DNA of 35,245 nucleotides from Lachnospiraceae bacterium UBA7060. GTDB taxonomy: Bacteria > Bacillota > Clostridia > Lachnospirales > Lachnospiraceae. Below the pieces are notes generated by a model. That model had not been told where the DNA came from, searched no databases, and saw only the letters and a list, made by a program, of their open reading frames with translations. The translations under genes were made by a program, and so were the position numbers. Positions 16,700-23,888 of this stretch are shown piece after piece (positions within the stretch are counted from its first letter, which is position 1; the number at the start of each line of letters is the position of its first letter). The stretch lies in the NCBI GenBank assembly GCA_002493835.1, contig DLAA01000111.1, positions 1 through 35,245 of the forward strand, in the 5' to 3' direction.

Positions 16700-16741
16700 G
16701 GCTGGAAAATGTTGTAAGAACATTTTCTGGCTTTTTTTCTT
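16700..16741 (+). terminator. intrinsic terminator after the GyrI-like gene
   Basis: A 14-pair stem is formed by 16700-16713 (GGCTGGAAAATGTT) and 16719-16732 (AACATTTTCTGGCT), including three G-T pairs, with a five-base loop. TTTTTTCTT follows. This is the strongest terminator in the window and separates the preceding unit from hisS. Confidence 0.88.
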
Positions 16742-16765
16742 CAGAATATTATAAATCCCTACATC

Positions 16766-16794
16766 TTGAAAAACCTTCCAAAACAGTGTAAAAT
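16766..16794 (+). promoter_or_regulatory. SigA-type promoter for hisS-aspS
   Basis: TTGAAA at 16766-16771 and TAAAAT at 16789-16794 are 17 nt apart, with a TG immediately before the -10 box. The leader would be about 50 nt, too short for a T-box. Confidence 0.6.
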
Positions 16795-16851
16795 CTAACA
16801 AGCGTATATTTATAAGAAAATATGATAAAATGCATTGACACGGAGGTAGCT

Positions 16852-18114
16852 ATGGCATTAAATAAAAAACCGGTCACTGGCATGAAAGATATCTTGCCGG
16901 AGGAGATGGAGATCCGCGATTATGTGATCGGCGTTATCAAAGAAACTTATGGAAATTTCGGATTCACTTCGATCGAGACTCCCTGTGTGGAAAATCTTGC
17001 CAATCTGAATTGTAAGGCGGGAGGCGAGAATGAGAAGCTGATATTTAAAATTTTAAAGCGGGGAGAGAAACTGCGTCTTGCGGAGGCGAAAGGGGAGGAA
17101 GATCTGGTGGATGGAGGGCTTCGCTATGATTTGACAGTTCCGTTGGTCCGATATTACGCAGCCCACGTAAGCGAGCTGCCCTCGCCCTTCAAGGCTCTTC
17201 AGATGGGGAATGTGTGGCGTGCGGACAGGCCCCAGCGGGGACGGTATCGCCAGTTCATGCAGTGCGATATCGACATTCTGGGAGAGGCTTCCAATCTAGC
17301 CGAGATTGAGCTTATTCTGGCTGCTACTACGACGCTTGGCAGGCTGGGTTTCAAGGATTTTAATATCCGCATCAATGACAGGCAGATATTGAAGGCCATG
17401 GCAGCCTACAGCGGCTTTGCCATGGAAGACTACGATCAAGTTTTTATCATTCTGGACAAGATGGATAAGATCGGTATGGAAGGCGTGGAGAAAGAACTTT
17501 TAGAGGCTGGATTCCCAAAGGAGAGTGTGGAGAACTATCTGGCGTTGTTTGAAGGGATGGAGAAGGCGGATGACGCCATCGCCTATATTGCGGAGAAACT
17601 TTCTGACGTGCTCCCTGAGGGTGTAATGGAGAGCTTTCAGGAAATGATAGACAGTGTGGAGGCTGCCAAGGGTGATTTTTTTAAGCTGGTTTTTGATCCC
17701 ACGCTGGTGCGCGGTATGTCCTACTATACAGGTACGATTTTTGAGATTGATATGCCCCAGTTTGGCGGCAGCTGCGGCGGCGGCGGAAGATATGACAAGA
17801 TGGTTGGAAAATTTACAGGAAATGATGTGCCAGCCTGCGGGTTCTCCATCGGTTTTGAGCGGATTATTTTGTTGCTTTTGGAGAGCGGTTTCAAAGTACC
17901 CAAGGTGGGGAAAAAGATTGCCTATCTCATGGAGAAGGGGCTGCCCGCTGAAAAATTGCGCGAGGTGATGGCAAAGGCGCAGGCGGAGAGGGAACTGGGG
18001 AATCAGATTTTGGTTGCCCGCATGAATAAGAATAAGAAATTTCAGAAAGAACAACTCAGCGCACAGGGATATGAAGAGTTTTGCGAGTTTTACAAAGAGG
18101 AATTAAAACGATAA
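16852..18114 (+). CDS. hisS: histidyl-tRNA synthetase
   Basis: This 420-residue class II synthetase charges tRNA-His. It shows motif 1 near GMKDILPEE, motif 2 and surroundings (GNVWRADRPQRGRYRQFMQCD), the histidine-binding LVRGMSYYTGTIFEI, GGGGRYD, and motif 3 in GFSIGFERI. The C-terminal anticodon domain is less typical and Lys/Glu-rich. The start is the ATG at 16852 after GGAGG; an in-frame ATG at 16822 lies upstream of that site. It precedes aspS, a common arrangement in Firmicutes. Confidence 0.95.
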   Translation: MALNKKPVTGMKDILPEEMEIRDYVIGVIKETYGNFGFTSIETPCVENLANLNCKAGGENEKLIFKILKRGEKLRLAEAKGEEDLVDGGLRYDLTVPLVRYYAAHVSELPSPFKALQMGNVWRADRPQRGRYRQFMQCDIDILGEASNLAEIELILAATTTLGRLGFKDFNIRINDRQILKAMAAYSGFAMEDYDQVFIILDKMDKIGMEGVEKELLEAGFPKESVENYLALFEGMEKADDAIAYIAEKLSDVLPEGVMESFQEMIDSVEAAKGDFFKLVFDPTLVRGMSYYTGTIFEIDMPQFGGSCGGGGRYDKMVGKFTGNDVPACGFSIGFERIILLLLESGFKVPKVGKKIAYLMEKGLPAEKLREVMAKAQAERELGNQILVARMNKNKKFQKEQLSAQGYEEFCEFYKEELKR

Positions 18115-18121
18115 AGAAGCC

Positions 18122-18139
18122 GTCTGAGTAAGGTCAGAC
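18122..18139 (+). other. hisS-aspS intercistronic stem-loop
   Basis: GTCTGA (18122-18127) and TCAGAC (18134-18139) form a perfect six-pair stem with a six-base loop, 8 nt after the hisS stop. No T-run follows, so it probably modulates the joint message rather than ending it. Confidence 0.4.
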
Positions 18140-18169
18140 AAACACTTCGGAAAAGAGGGAATTATAATC

Positions 18170-20023
18170 ATGGCTGAATCAATGAAGGGATGGAAAAGAT
18201 CGCACCGCTGTGCGGAGCTTTCCACACAGAATGTGGGGGAAGAAGTAACCGTCATGGGATGGGTGCAGAAGCAGAGAAATAAGGGTGGTATTATTTTTGT
18301 GGACTTGAGAGACCGCTCCGGGATTCTGCAAATTATATTTGAAGAGAGCGACTGCGGTGCGGAAGGCTTTGCCAAGGCGGAAAAGATGAGAAGCGAATTT
18401 GTAATCGCGGTGGTTGGCAAGGTGGAGAGACGTTCCGGGGCTGTCAATGAGAATCTGAAAACGGGTGAGATTGAGGTCCGCGCTGCCAAGGTCCGCGTTC
18501 TGTCTGAGTCCGAGACACCGCCCTTTCCGGTGGAGGCGGAGTCCAAGACAAAGGAGGAAATCCGCTTAAAGTATCGTTACTTGGATTTGAGAAGGCCGGA
18601 TTTACAGGAGAAGCTGATCCTGCGCAGTAAGATTGTTTCAAAGATGCGATCTTTTATGGCAAACGAAGGCTTTTTGGAGATTGAGACGCCGATTTTATGT
18701 AAGTCCACACCGGAAGGAGCCAGAGACTATTTGGTGCCTTCACGTGTACATCCGGGTCATTTCTATGCACTGCCACAGTCTCCGCAGCTCTACAAGCAGC
18801 TTTTAATGTGCTCCGGATACGACCGGTATTTCCAGATTGCGAAGTGTTTTAGGGACGAGGATCTGCGGGCAGATAGGCAACCAGAGTTCACACAGGCGGA
18901 TATGGAACTCTCCTTCGTGGATGTGGACGATGTGATAGATGTCAATGAACGGCTGATCAAATATGTCTGTAAGGAGGCTATCGGTCTTGACGTACAGATT
19001 CCCCTGCCGCGGATGACCTGGCAGGAGGCCATGGATCGTTTTGGCTCGGACAAGCCGGACACTCGGTTTGGCATGGAACTAACAGATGTATCCGCGGTGG
19101 TTTCGGGCTGTGGTTTCGGTGTCTTCACCTCGGCTTTGGAGAGCGGCGGCTCCGTGCGGGGGTTGAATGTGAAGGGACAGGCAGGTATGCCCAGAAAGAA
19201 GATTGACGCGCTTGTGGATTTCGCAAAAGGCTATGGCGCGAAGGGATTGGCTTACTTGAGTGTGCAGGAGGATGGCACATACAAATCTTCTTTTGCCAAG
19301 TTTATGACTGCCAAAGAGCTGGATGAGCTGGTGTCGGTGATGCAGGGCGAAAAGGGAGATTTGCTTCTCTTTGCGGCGGATAAGAAAAACATTGTGTACA
19401 GTGTCCTTGGAGCGCTCCGTGTGGAGCTGGGAAAGCAGCTGGGACTGATTGATGAATCGCAGTTTAACTTCCTCTGGATCGTGGAGTTCCCGCTCCTAGA
19501 GTGGAGTGAGGAGGAAAATCGCTTCATGGCGATGCACCATCCGTTTACCATGCCCATGGAGGAGGATTGGCAGTATATTGATTCGGATCCAGGCAGAGTG
19601 CGGGCGAAGGCTTATGACATTGTGTTAAATGGTGTGGAGCTGGGCGGCGGCTCGGTTAGAATTCATCAGGACGATATTCAGGAGAAGATGTTCGAAGTAC
19701 TGGGTTTCACGAAGGAGAAGGCGTGGGAACAGTTTGGTTTCCTCTTAAGCGCGTTCAAATATGGGGTGCCGCCTCACGCGGGACTGGCATATGGACTGGA
19801 TCGTATCGTTATGCTTTTAACACATGCGGACAGCATTCGCGAGGTGATCGCCTTCCCGAAGATCAAGGATGCATCCTGTCTGATGACAGAGGCGCCTGGA
19901 ACGGTGGATGAGAGACAGCTGTCGGAGCTGCAGATTATGATTCAGGATGGAGGAGAATATGGCCGAACAGAAAATAGACAACAAAGCGCTGGAAGAGGCG
20001 ATAGCGGCTTTTCGCTCGGATAA
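18170..20023 (+). CDS. aspS: aspartyl-tRNA synthetase with out-of-register C-terminal tail
   Basis: This 617-residue class II synthetase charges tRNA-Asp. An OB-fold anticodon domain is at about 15-125. Motif 1 lies around RYLDLRRPDLQEKL and motif 2 in FRDEDLRADRQPEFTQ. A GAD insertion domain is at about 300-410, and motif 3 is GLAYGLDRIVMLL. The family normally ends shortly after the EEQL/LHI-like segment, here DERQLSELQI. This frame continues for about 25 residues and overlaps the next gene by 65 nt. The tail (EYGRTENRQQSAGRGDSG) looks like a second reading of the next gene's start, so the native stop may have been lost by a small frameshift. Catalytic parts are intact. Confidence 0.94.
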   Translation: MAESMKGWKRSHRCAELSTQNVGEEVTVMGWVQKQRNKGGIIFVDLRDRSGILQIIFEESDCGAEGFAKAEKMRSEFVIAVVGKVERRSGAVNENLKTGEIEVRAAKVRVLSESETPPFPVEAESKTKEEIRLKYRYLDLRRPDLQEKLILRSKIVSKMRSFMANEGFLEIETPILCKSTPEGARDYLVPSRVHPGHFYALPQSPQLYKQLLMCSGYDRYFQIAKCFRDEDLRADRQPEFTQADMELSFVDVDDVIDVNERLIKYVCKEAIGLDVQIPLPRMTWQEAMDRFGSDKPDTRFGMELTDVSAVVSGCGFGVFTSALESGGSVRGLNVKGQAGMPRKKIDALVDFAKGYGAKGLAYLSVQEDGTYKSSFAKFMTAKELDELVSVMQGEKGDLLLFAADKKNIVYSVLGALRVELGKQLGLIDESQFNFLWIVEFPLLEWSEEENRFMAMHHPFTMPMEEDWQYIDSDPGRVRAKAYDIVLNGVELGGGSVRIHQDDIQEKMFEVLGFTKEKAWEQFGFLLSAFKYGVPPHAGLAYGLDRIVMLLTHADSIREVIAFPKIKDASCLMTEAPGTVDERQLSELQIMIQDGGEYGRTENRQQSAGRGDSGFSLG

Positions 20024-20888
20024 GGAGAGGGACAGCTATGTGAAAGTGATGGAGCTTATGGAGAAGTCCATGGTGCTGGTGCCGGCTATGCCGCCGGCGG
20101 ATCTGGCCCCAGAGATCAAAGAGCAGATGATGGCGGGGAAACCGGTACGATTTCCCAAGGAGACGAAGATTGTGCCCTGTCTGCTCCGCAAGGAGTCGGG
20201 AGAACAGGCGCTGCCTATCTTCACCTCGCCTGAGCAGATCCCGGCAGACAAAAAACCCCCGATGGTGATGGCTATGCCTTTTATGGGGTGTGTTTCCATG
20301 GTGGCGGCTAATTCGGAGAAAGTGGCGGAGATGGTAGTCAATCCTTTCACGGGTATGATGGTTCTCAATAAGTCGGTTTTAGAGGTGGCAGAAAAGCGAA
20401 GAAAAGCAGCCGGACAGATTAGGACAGTCCAGATGACGAAAGAACAGTTTCGGGATTTTGCCCATAACAGAGTCACCCTCGCCCTTTTACCCAAATATCT
20501 GTTTGCCCATGGAGAAGAGGGACTTAAGAAGCTTCAGCAGGAGGAAGGGACGTTTCTCCTACAATTCTATGAAGAAGTGTATCCGAAGGGGCAGAAGAGT
20601 GATAGCAGCGCTGGCGATTTTTCCTTTATGACGTTAAATCTGACAGAGAATATGCAGCTTACCCGTTTAGACATGCCGGACGGTGTCAATAAAAAAGGTA
20701 TGTGTTATCGGGTTTATGCAGTTTTTAAGCGGGATACGGAAGAAGTTCTGTATTATACCATGGAAAAGACGCAGGATGGAGATTTCATCGCGAAGGTTAC
20801 ACCGGATGGCAGACATGAGATTGTGGAGCCCGTACCAGAAAATGGGGCGGAGATTGAGGCGATCATGTCGCTGTCCGCACAAGAATAA
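19959..20888 (+). CDS. SseB-family protein
   Basis: This 309-residue protein resembles the SseB N-terminal domain family: an opening helix (ALEEAIAAFRSDKERDSYVKVMELM), then the strand IVPCLLRKESGEQALPIFTSPEQIP and VVNPFTGMMVLNKSVLEV. Members were named for serine sensitivity in E. coli, but the molecular role is unclear. I placed the start at the ATG at 19959, because GGAGGAG lies just before it; the ATG at 19947 has no ribosome site. It overlaps the aspS frame. No signal peptide or membrane span is seen, so it is probably cytoplasmic. Confidence 0.8.
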   Translation: MAEQKIDNKALEEAIAAFRSDKERDSYVKVMELMEKSMVLVPAMPPADLAPEIKEQMMAGKPVRFPKETKIVPCLLRKESGEQALPIFTSPEQIPADKKPPMVMAMPFMGCVSMVAANSEKVAEMVVNPFTGMMVLNKSVLEVAEKRRKAAGQIRTVQMTKEQFRDFAHNRVTLALLPKYLFAHGEEGLKKLQQEEGTFLLQFYEEVYPKGQKSDSSAGDFSFMTLNLTENMQLTRLDMPDGVNKKGMCYRVYAVFKRDTEEVLYYTMEKTQDGDFIAKVTPDGRHEIVEPVPENGAEIEAIMSLSAQE

Positions 20889-20935
20889 TAGGTGATGCAG
20901 GGTGACATTTGTTTTGGTGCAAATAGAGGGAATCT

Positions 20936-21607
20936 ATGATGATGGACACAGTTATTTTTGATCTGGATGGTACACTTCTCAATACATTGGAGGATCTGAC
21001 TGACAGCGTGAACTACGCCATGAAGCAGTTTGAGTTTCCCATTCATACATTGGAGGAAGTGCGTTCTTTCGTGGGAAATGGCGCACCTAAACTGATTGAG
21101 AGAAGCATTCCGCAGGGCGTGGAGAATCCTTCCTATGAGGAAGTGCTAAGGACATTTAAGGAACATTATGCCAAGCACTGTGAGGATAAGACACAGCCTT
21201 ATGAAGGTGTGATGGAAATGTTGGAAACTTTGCAGGGGCAAGGGTATCATATGGCTATTGTCTCCAATAAGTTTGACGGTGCAGTGAAGCAGTTGTGCAG
21301 GAAATATTTTGGGAAATATATTGAAGCTGCAATTGGAGAGAGCGCGGAAGTAAAAAGAAAACCGGCGCCCGATACTGTGTATCAGGCGCTCAGAGAGCTT
21401 TCGCGTGATGCCTCGCAGGCAGTCTATGTGGGAGACTCTGATGTGGATATCCAGACAGCTGGAAATGTGCCCATGCCCTGCATCAGTGTTACCTGGGGAT
21501 TCCGCACCGAGGAACAGCTGAAAAAGGCGGGGGCAGCAGATGATTTCATGGTCAAGGCTCCACAGGAGCTTCCATCTCTTCTGACTCGTCTTCGGAAGGA
21601 AGGGTAA
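20936..21607 (+). CDS. HAD-family hydrolase, phosphoglycolate-phosphatase-like
   Basis: This 223-residue protein has HAD motif I (FDLDGTLLNT, with nucleophile Asp9 and Asp11) and an alpha-helical cap. Motif II is in the IVSNKFDG segment, motif III at the Lys-containing KRKPAPDTV, and motif IV is VGDSDVDIQTA. It is most like phosphoglycolate phosphatase / beta-phosphoglucomutase-type members; the substrate cannot be fixed. Three in-frame ATGs (20936, 20939, 20942) follow AGAGGG. The last 56 nt overlap the 3' end of the gene on the opposite strand. Confidence 0.9.
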   Translation: MMMDTVIFDLDGTLLNTLEDLTDSVNYAMKQFEFPIHTLEEVRSFVGNGAPKLIERSIPQGVENPSYEEVLRTFKEHYAKHCEDKTQPYEGVMEMLETLQGQGYHMAIVSNKFDGAVKQLCRKYFGKYIEAAIGESAEVKRKPAPDTVYQALRELSRDASQAVYVGDSDVDIQTAGNVPMPCISVTWGFRTEEQLKKAGAADDFMVKAPQELPSLLTRLRKEG

Positions 21608-22844
21608 TCAGTACTTTAACGATATGGTTATCCTGAATACCGCAGGCCTGCAGAGAGATACCGTTTTCCAGGAGAATGGATTCCTGATCCTGAGGCAGGC
21701 GGTCTAGTTTCTCGAGCATAAGGCCGCCGATGGAATCGTAATCCTCGGAGTCCAGGGAGATGTCAAGGGCGTCATTTATGTCATTTAGTTTCATGGCGCC
21801 CTCTACCAGATATTTTCCGTCATCAGTCTCCTGAATCAGATCTTCCTCATCCGCATCGTACTCATCGCGGATTTCCCCAACCAGCTCTTCAATAATATCT
21901 TCCATGGTGATCAGACCGACTGTGGCACCGTACTCGCTCAAGACAAAGGCGATATTGCAGGATTTTTCTCGGATCTCCATCAAAAGATCTGATACTTTCT
22001 TATATTCATAAGTGTAGTAAGCCTCGCGCAAAATTTTCTTGAGGCTGAATTTTTCTTTGTCTTTCACCAGAATAAAATCTTTGATATTGACAATGCCGAT
22101 GATGTGGTCCGGATCCTCGTCATAGACGGGAAGGCGTGTAAACATACAGGACTGGAACGTGGAAAGCAGCTCCTGATAAGTGGCGCTCAAGGGAACCGTT
22201 GTCATCTGGATTCGGGGGATCATAATGTCCTTTGCCACTGTATCACCAAAATCAAAAATATTGTAGATGAGCGTCCGCTCTTCCGATTCGATCACGCCGC
22301 CCTCATGGCTGACGTCGACATAAGTTTTGAGCTCCTTTTCTGTAATGCTGAAGTTGTTTCCCTCAGAACTGATATGTAACAGTCGAAGAATCCAGTTGGA
22401 GAGCTTATCTACCAAGAAGATGACCGGGGTAAGAATGGTCATCAAAAGCCTGATAACGGGGCCAAAAAAGAGGGAAATGAATTCGGCCCGCTGCATAGCC
22501 CAGGTTTTGGGGATGATTTCACCGAACATCAGAACCACGAATGTCAAAACGCCAGTGGCCATTCCCACAGCTTGGCTGCCCCACATGTTTATGGCAAAGG
22601 TGGTGGCAACGGAGGAAGCGGACAGATTGACAATGTTGTTGCCGATCAAGATGGCGCTCAGCATTTTGCCGTATTGATCCAGGATACTGAGTACTCGGAC
22701 AGCTTTTTTGTTGTCCTCATCAGCTAAGGTACGAAGCCGCACTCGGTTGACTGTTGAAAAGGCTGTTTCTGCCGAAGAGAAGAAGGCTGATAAGAAAATC
22801 AGCACACCCAATGAGACAAGTTGTATGACACCTGTGGTATCCAA
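21552..22844 (-). CDS. CNNM/DUF21-CBS-CorC family membrane protein (HlyC/CorC type)
   Basis: This 430-residue protein has an N-terminal DUF21 (CNNM) transmembrane domain of about four spans (1-180; motifs SAFFSSAETAFSTVNRVRL and GEIIPKT). A CBS-domain pair follows (about 200-330; IMIPRIQMTTVP, VYDEDPDHIIGIVNIKD), then a CorC_HlyC domain (about 345-415; DALDISLDSEDYDSIGG). The family is linked to Mg2+/Co2+ efflux and divalent-ion homeostasis. The start is a TTG at 22844 preceded, 11 nt away, by AAGGAG on the minus strand. The 3' end overlaps the HAD gene by 56 nt tail to tail. A strong minus-strand promoter is seen upstream. Confidence 0.93.
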   Translation of the reverse strand: MDTTGVIQLVSLGVLIFLSAFFSSAETAFSTVNRVRLRTLADEDNKKAVRVLSILDQYGKMLSAILIGNNIVNLSASSVATTFAINMWGSQAVGMATGVLTFVVLMFGEIIPKTWAMQRAEFISLFFGPVIRLLMTILTPVIFLVDKLSNWILRLLHISSEGNNFSITEKELKTYVDVSHEGGVIESEERTLIYNIFDFGDTVAKDIMIPRIQMTTVPLSATYQELLSTFQSCMFTRLPVYDEDPDHIIGIVNIKDFILVKDKEKFSLKKILREAYYTYEYKKVSDLLMEIREKSCNIAFVLSEYGATVGLITMEDIIEELVGEIRDEYDADEEDLIQETDDGKYLVEGAMKLNDINDALDISLDSEDYDSIGGLMLEKLDRLPQDQESILLENGISLQACGIQDNHIVKVLITLPSEDESEEMEAPVEP

Positions 22845-22928
22845 TGATTATTTCACTCCTTATACTATTCTAGATTTTGTAAAAGCAGGAAGTGGATGTA
22901 TCTTCCTAAATTATGAGCAGCTAAAAAA

Positions 22929-22957
22929 ATATTATTATATGAACAGGAATGTGTCAA
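22929..22957 (-). promoter_or_regulatory. SigA-type promoter for the CNNM/CorC gene
   Basis: On the minus strand a perfect TTGACA (22957-22952) is followed, after 17 nt, by TAATAT (22934-22929), giving a leader of roughly 80 nt ahead of the TTG start at 22844. A second TATAAT-like match lies only 12 nt from the -35 and is less likely. Confidence 0.7.
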
Positions 22958-23026
22958 GTTTTTATAAAGGGCAGAATACATATAAGATAGATGGCAGGGG
23001 AGATAAGAGGAAAGGACAGGAGTGTT

Positions 23027-23401
23027 ATGGGGAAAAAGGAAATATATATGGAAAAGGCGGTTTTTATTATCAAGTGCATGCTGGGTGCATATATTTTGAC
23101 GGCCGGCCTGCTTTTGCTGCTCGCATTTCTTTTGTACCGCTTCGGGCTGTCCGAGAAGGTGGTATCAGTCTGCATCATTGCAATCTACATAATTGTAACC
23201 TTCTTTGCAGGTATACTGGCAGGAAAAAGAGAGGGGAAACGAAAATTCCTGTGGGGGCTGGTCATGGGGGTTTTGTATTTTGGCATTTTAGCGATGGTGT
23301 CTCTGGTGGTGAACAAAGGTGTGGAGGATGTGGCCGGCAATATGATGACAGTATTTTTTCTGTGTGCCGGCAGCGGGATGTTAGGCGGGATGATCAGTTG
23401 A
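23027..23401 (+). CDS. TIGR04086-like small membrane protein
   Basis: This 124-residue protein has four hydrophobic spans (about 10-32, 38-60, 70-90 and 100-123), separated by short basic loops such as AGKREGKRKF. It resembles the TIGR04086 family of Clostridia, whose function is unknown. It lies just upstream of the SCIFF gene, and I recall members next to SCIFF in other genomes, so a role in SCIFF handling is possible. The start is the ATG at 23027 after ACAGGAG. Confidence 0.75.
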   Translation: MGKKEIYMEKAVFIIKCMLGAYILTAGLLLLLAFLLYRFGLSEKVVSVCIIAIYIIVTFFAGILAGKREGKRKFLWGLVMGVLYFGILAMVSLVVNKGVEDVAGNMMTVFFLCAGSGMLGGMIS

Positions 23402-23407
23402 ATGAAG

Positions 23408-23432
23408 AGATGACTCAGTTAGATGACTCAGT
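23408..23432 (+). repeat. 12-nt direct repeat upstream of SCIFF
   Basis: AGATGACTCAGT occurs at 23408-23419 and 23421-23432 with a 13-nt period. Each copy contains the palindromic heptamer TGACTCA. It sits about 40 nt before the candidate SCIFF promoter, so it could be an operator pair, although a duplication is also possible. Confidence 0.45.
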
Positions 23433-23445
23433 ACAAAAAAATACT

Positions 23446-23460
23446 TTCCGTATTGCGGAA
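23446..23460. repeat. short inverted repeat ahead of the SCIFF promoter
   Basis: TTCCG at 23446-23450 and CGGAA at 23456-23460 are perfect five-base arms around five bases, placed just upstream of the candidate -10 box. It may be an operator half-site pair. The short arms make chance a real option. Confidence 0.35.
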
Positions 23461-23467
23461 TCTGTGT

Positions 23468-23497
23468 TATACTTGACGCAGACTCTGTAGTCTGCGT
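23468..23497 (+). promoter_or_regulatory. candidate SCIFF promoter with a palindrome at the transcript start
   Basis: TATACT at 23468-23473 is a -10 candidate; the matching -35 is weak. The predicted start falls near 23480, inside a perfect inverted repeat: ACGCAGACT (23476-23484), loop CTGT, AGTCTGCGT (23489-23497). This could be a repressor site, a protective 5' stem-loop on the SCIFF message, or the terminator stem of the previous gene, although no T-run follows. Confidence 0.4.
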
Positions 23498-23584
23498 TGC
23501 AAGAATTCCTGCATTATTTTGTTGGCGCTGCGAAAGAAGAGAGTATATGAGAATACTGTACATTTTATTAAGGAGGACATATTT

Positions 23585-23728
23585 ATGAAGCATATTAAGA
23601 CTTTATCTACAAGAGACTTAAAAGAATCCATGAAAAAGGGCGGCTGCGGCGAGTGTCAGACATCCTGCCAGTCCGCATGCAAGACTTCTTGCACAGTGGG
23701 TAATCAGAGCTGCGAGAGGGCAAAATAA
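23585..23728 (+). CDS. SCIFF peptide precursor (six-cysteine ribosomal peptide)
   Basis: This 47-residue peptide fits the SCIFF family: a leader with HIKTLSTRDLKESMKKGGCG, then six Cys within the last 27 residues (positions 21, 24, 28, 32, 36 and 43) with no signal peptide. It is a RiPP precursor: its radical SAM maturase makes thioether bonds from Cys to a nearby residue, in known cases a Thr or similar. SCIFF is nearly universal in Clostridia and its biological role is not known. The start ATG lies 8 nt after AGGAGG. The maturase follows 160 nt later. Confidence 0.95.
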   Translation: MKHIKTLSTRDLKESMKKGGCGECQTSCQSACKTSCTVGNQSCERAK

Positions 23729-23774
23729 TAATCCCGCTGGCAAATTTTATGCAGTTGAGAAATGGTTGGGAAGA

Positions 23775-23813
23775 AAGCAGGCTCGGCATGCGCGGCGCGT
23801 GACGGGTCTGCTT
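23775..23813 (+). other. long stem-loop between SCIFF and its maturase
   Basis: AAGCAGGCTCG at 23775-23785 pairs with 23803-23813 over 11 positions (G-T pairs included). After one mismatch, CATGCG (23787-23792) pairs with 23796-23801, leaving a three-base loop. In total this is 17 pairs in 39 nt, and GC-rich, unlike the flanks. No T-run follows. It could stabilise or partly block transcription, giving more SCIFF than maturase message. Confidence 0.6.
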
Positions 23814-23888
23814 GTGCGCGTGAACGCGGTTTTGTGTATGGCTCAGCTGAAAGATGAAGATAGAAGATAAATTGATAGGAGAAAACCA

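Noticed and set aside
16742..16851. T-box riboswitch upstream of hisS
   Set aside because: The leader after the proposed promoter is only about 50 nt; no T-box sequence or stem I is seen.
22708..23490. 260-codon plus-strand frame crossing the CNNM/CorC start region
   Set aside because: It overlaps the divergent promoter, the CorC N-terminus and the TIGR04086 gene in other frames; composition is not protein-like.
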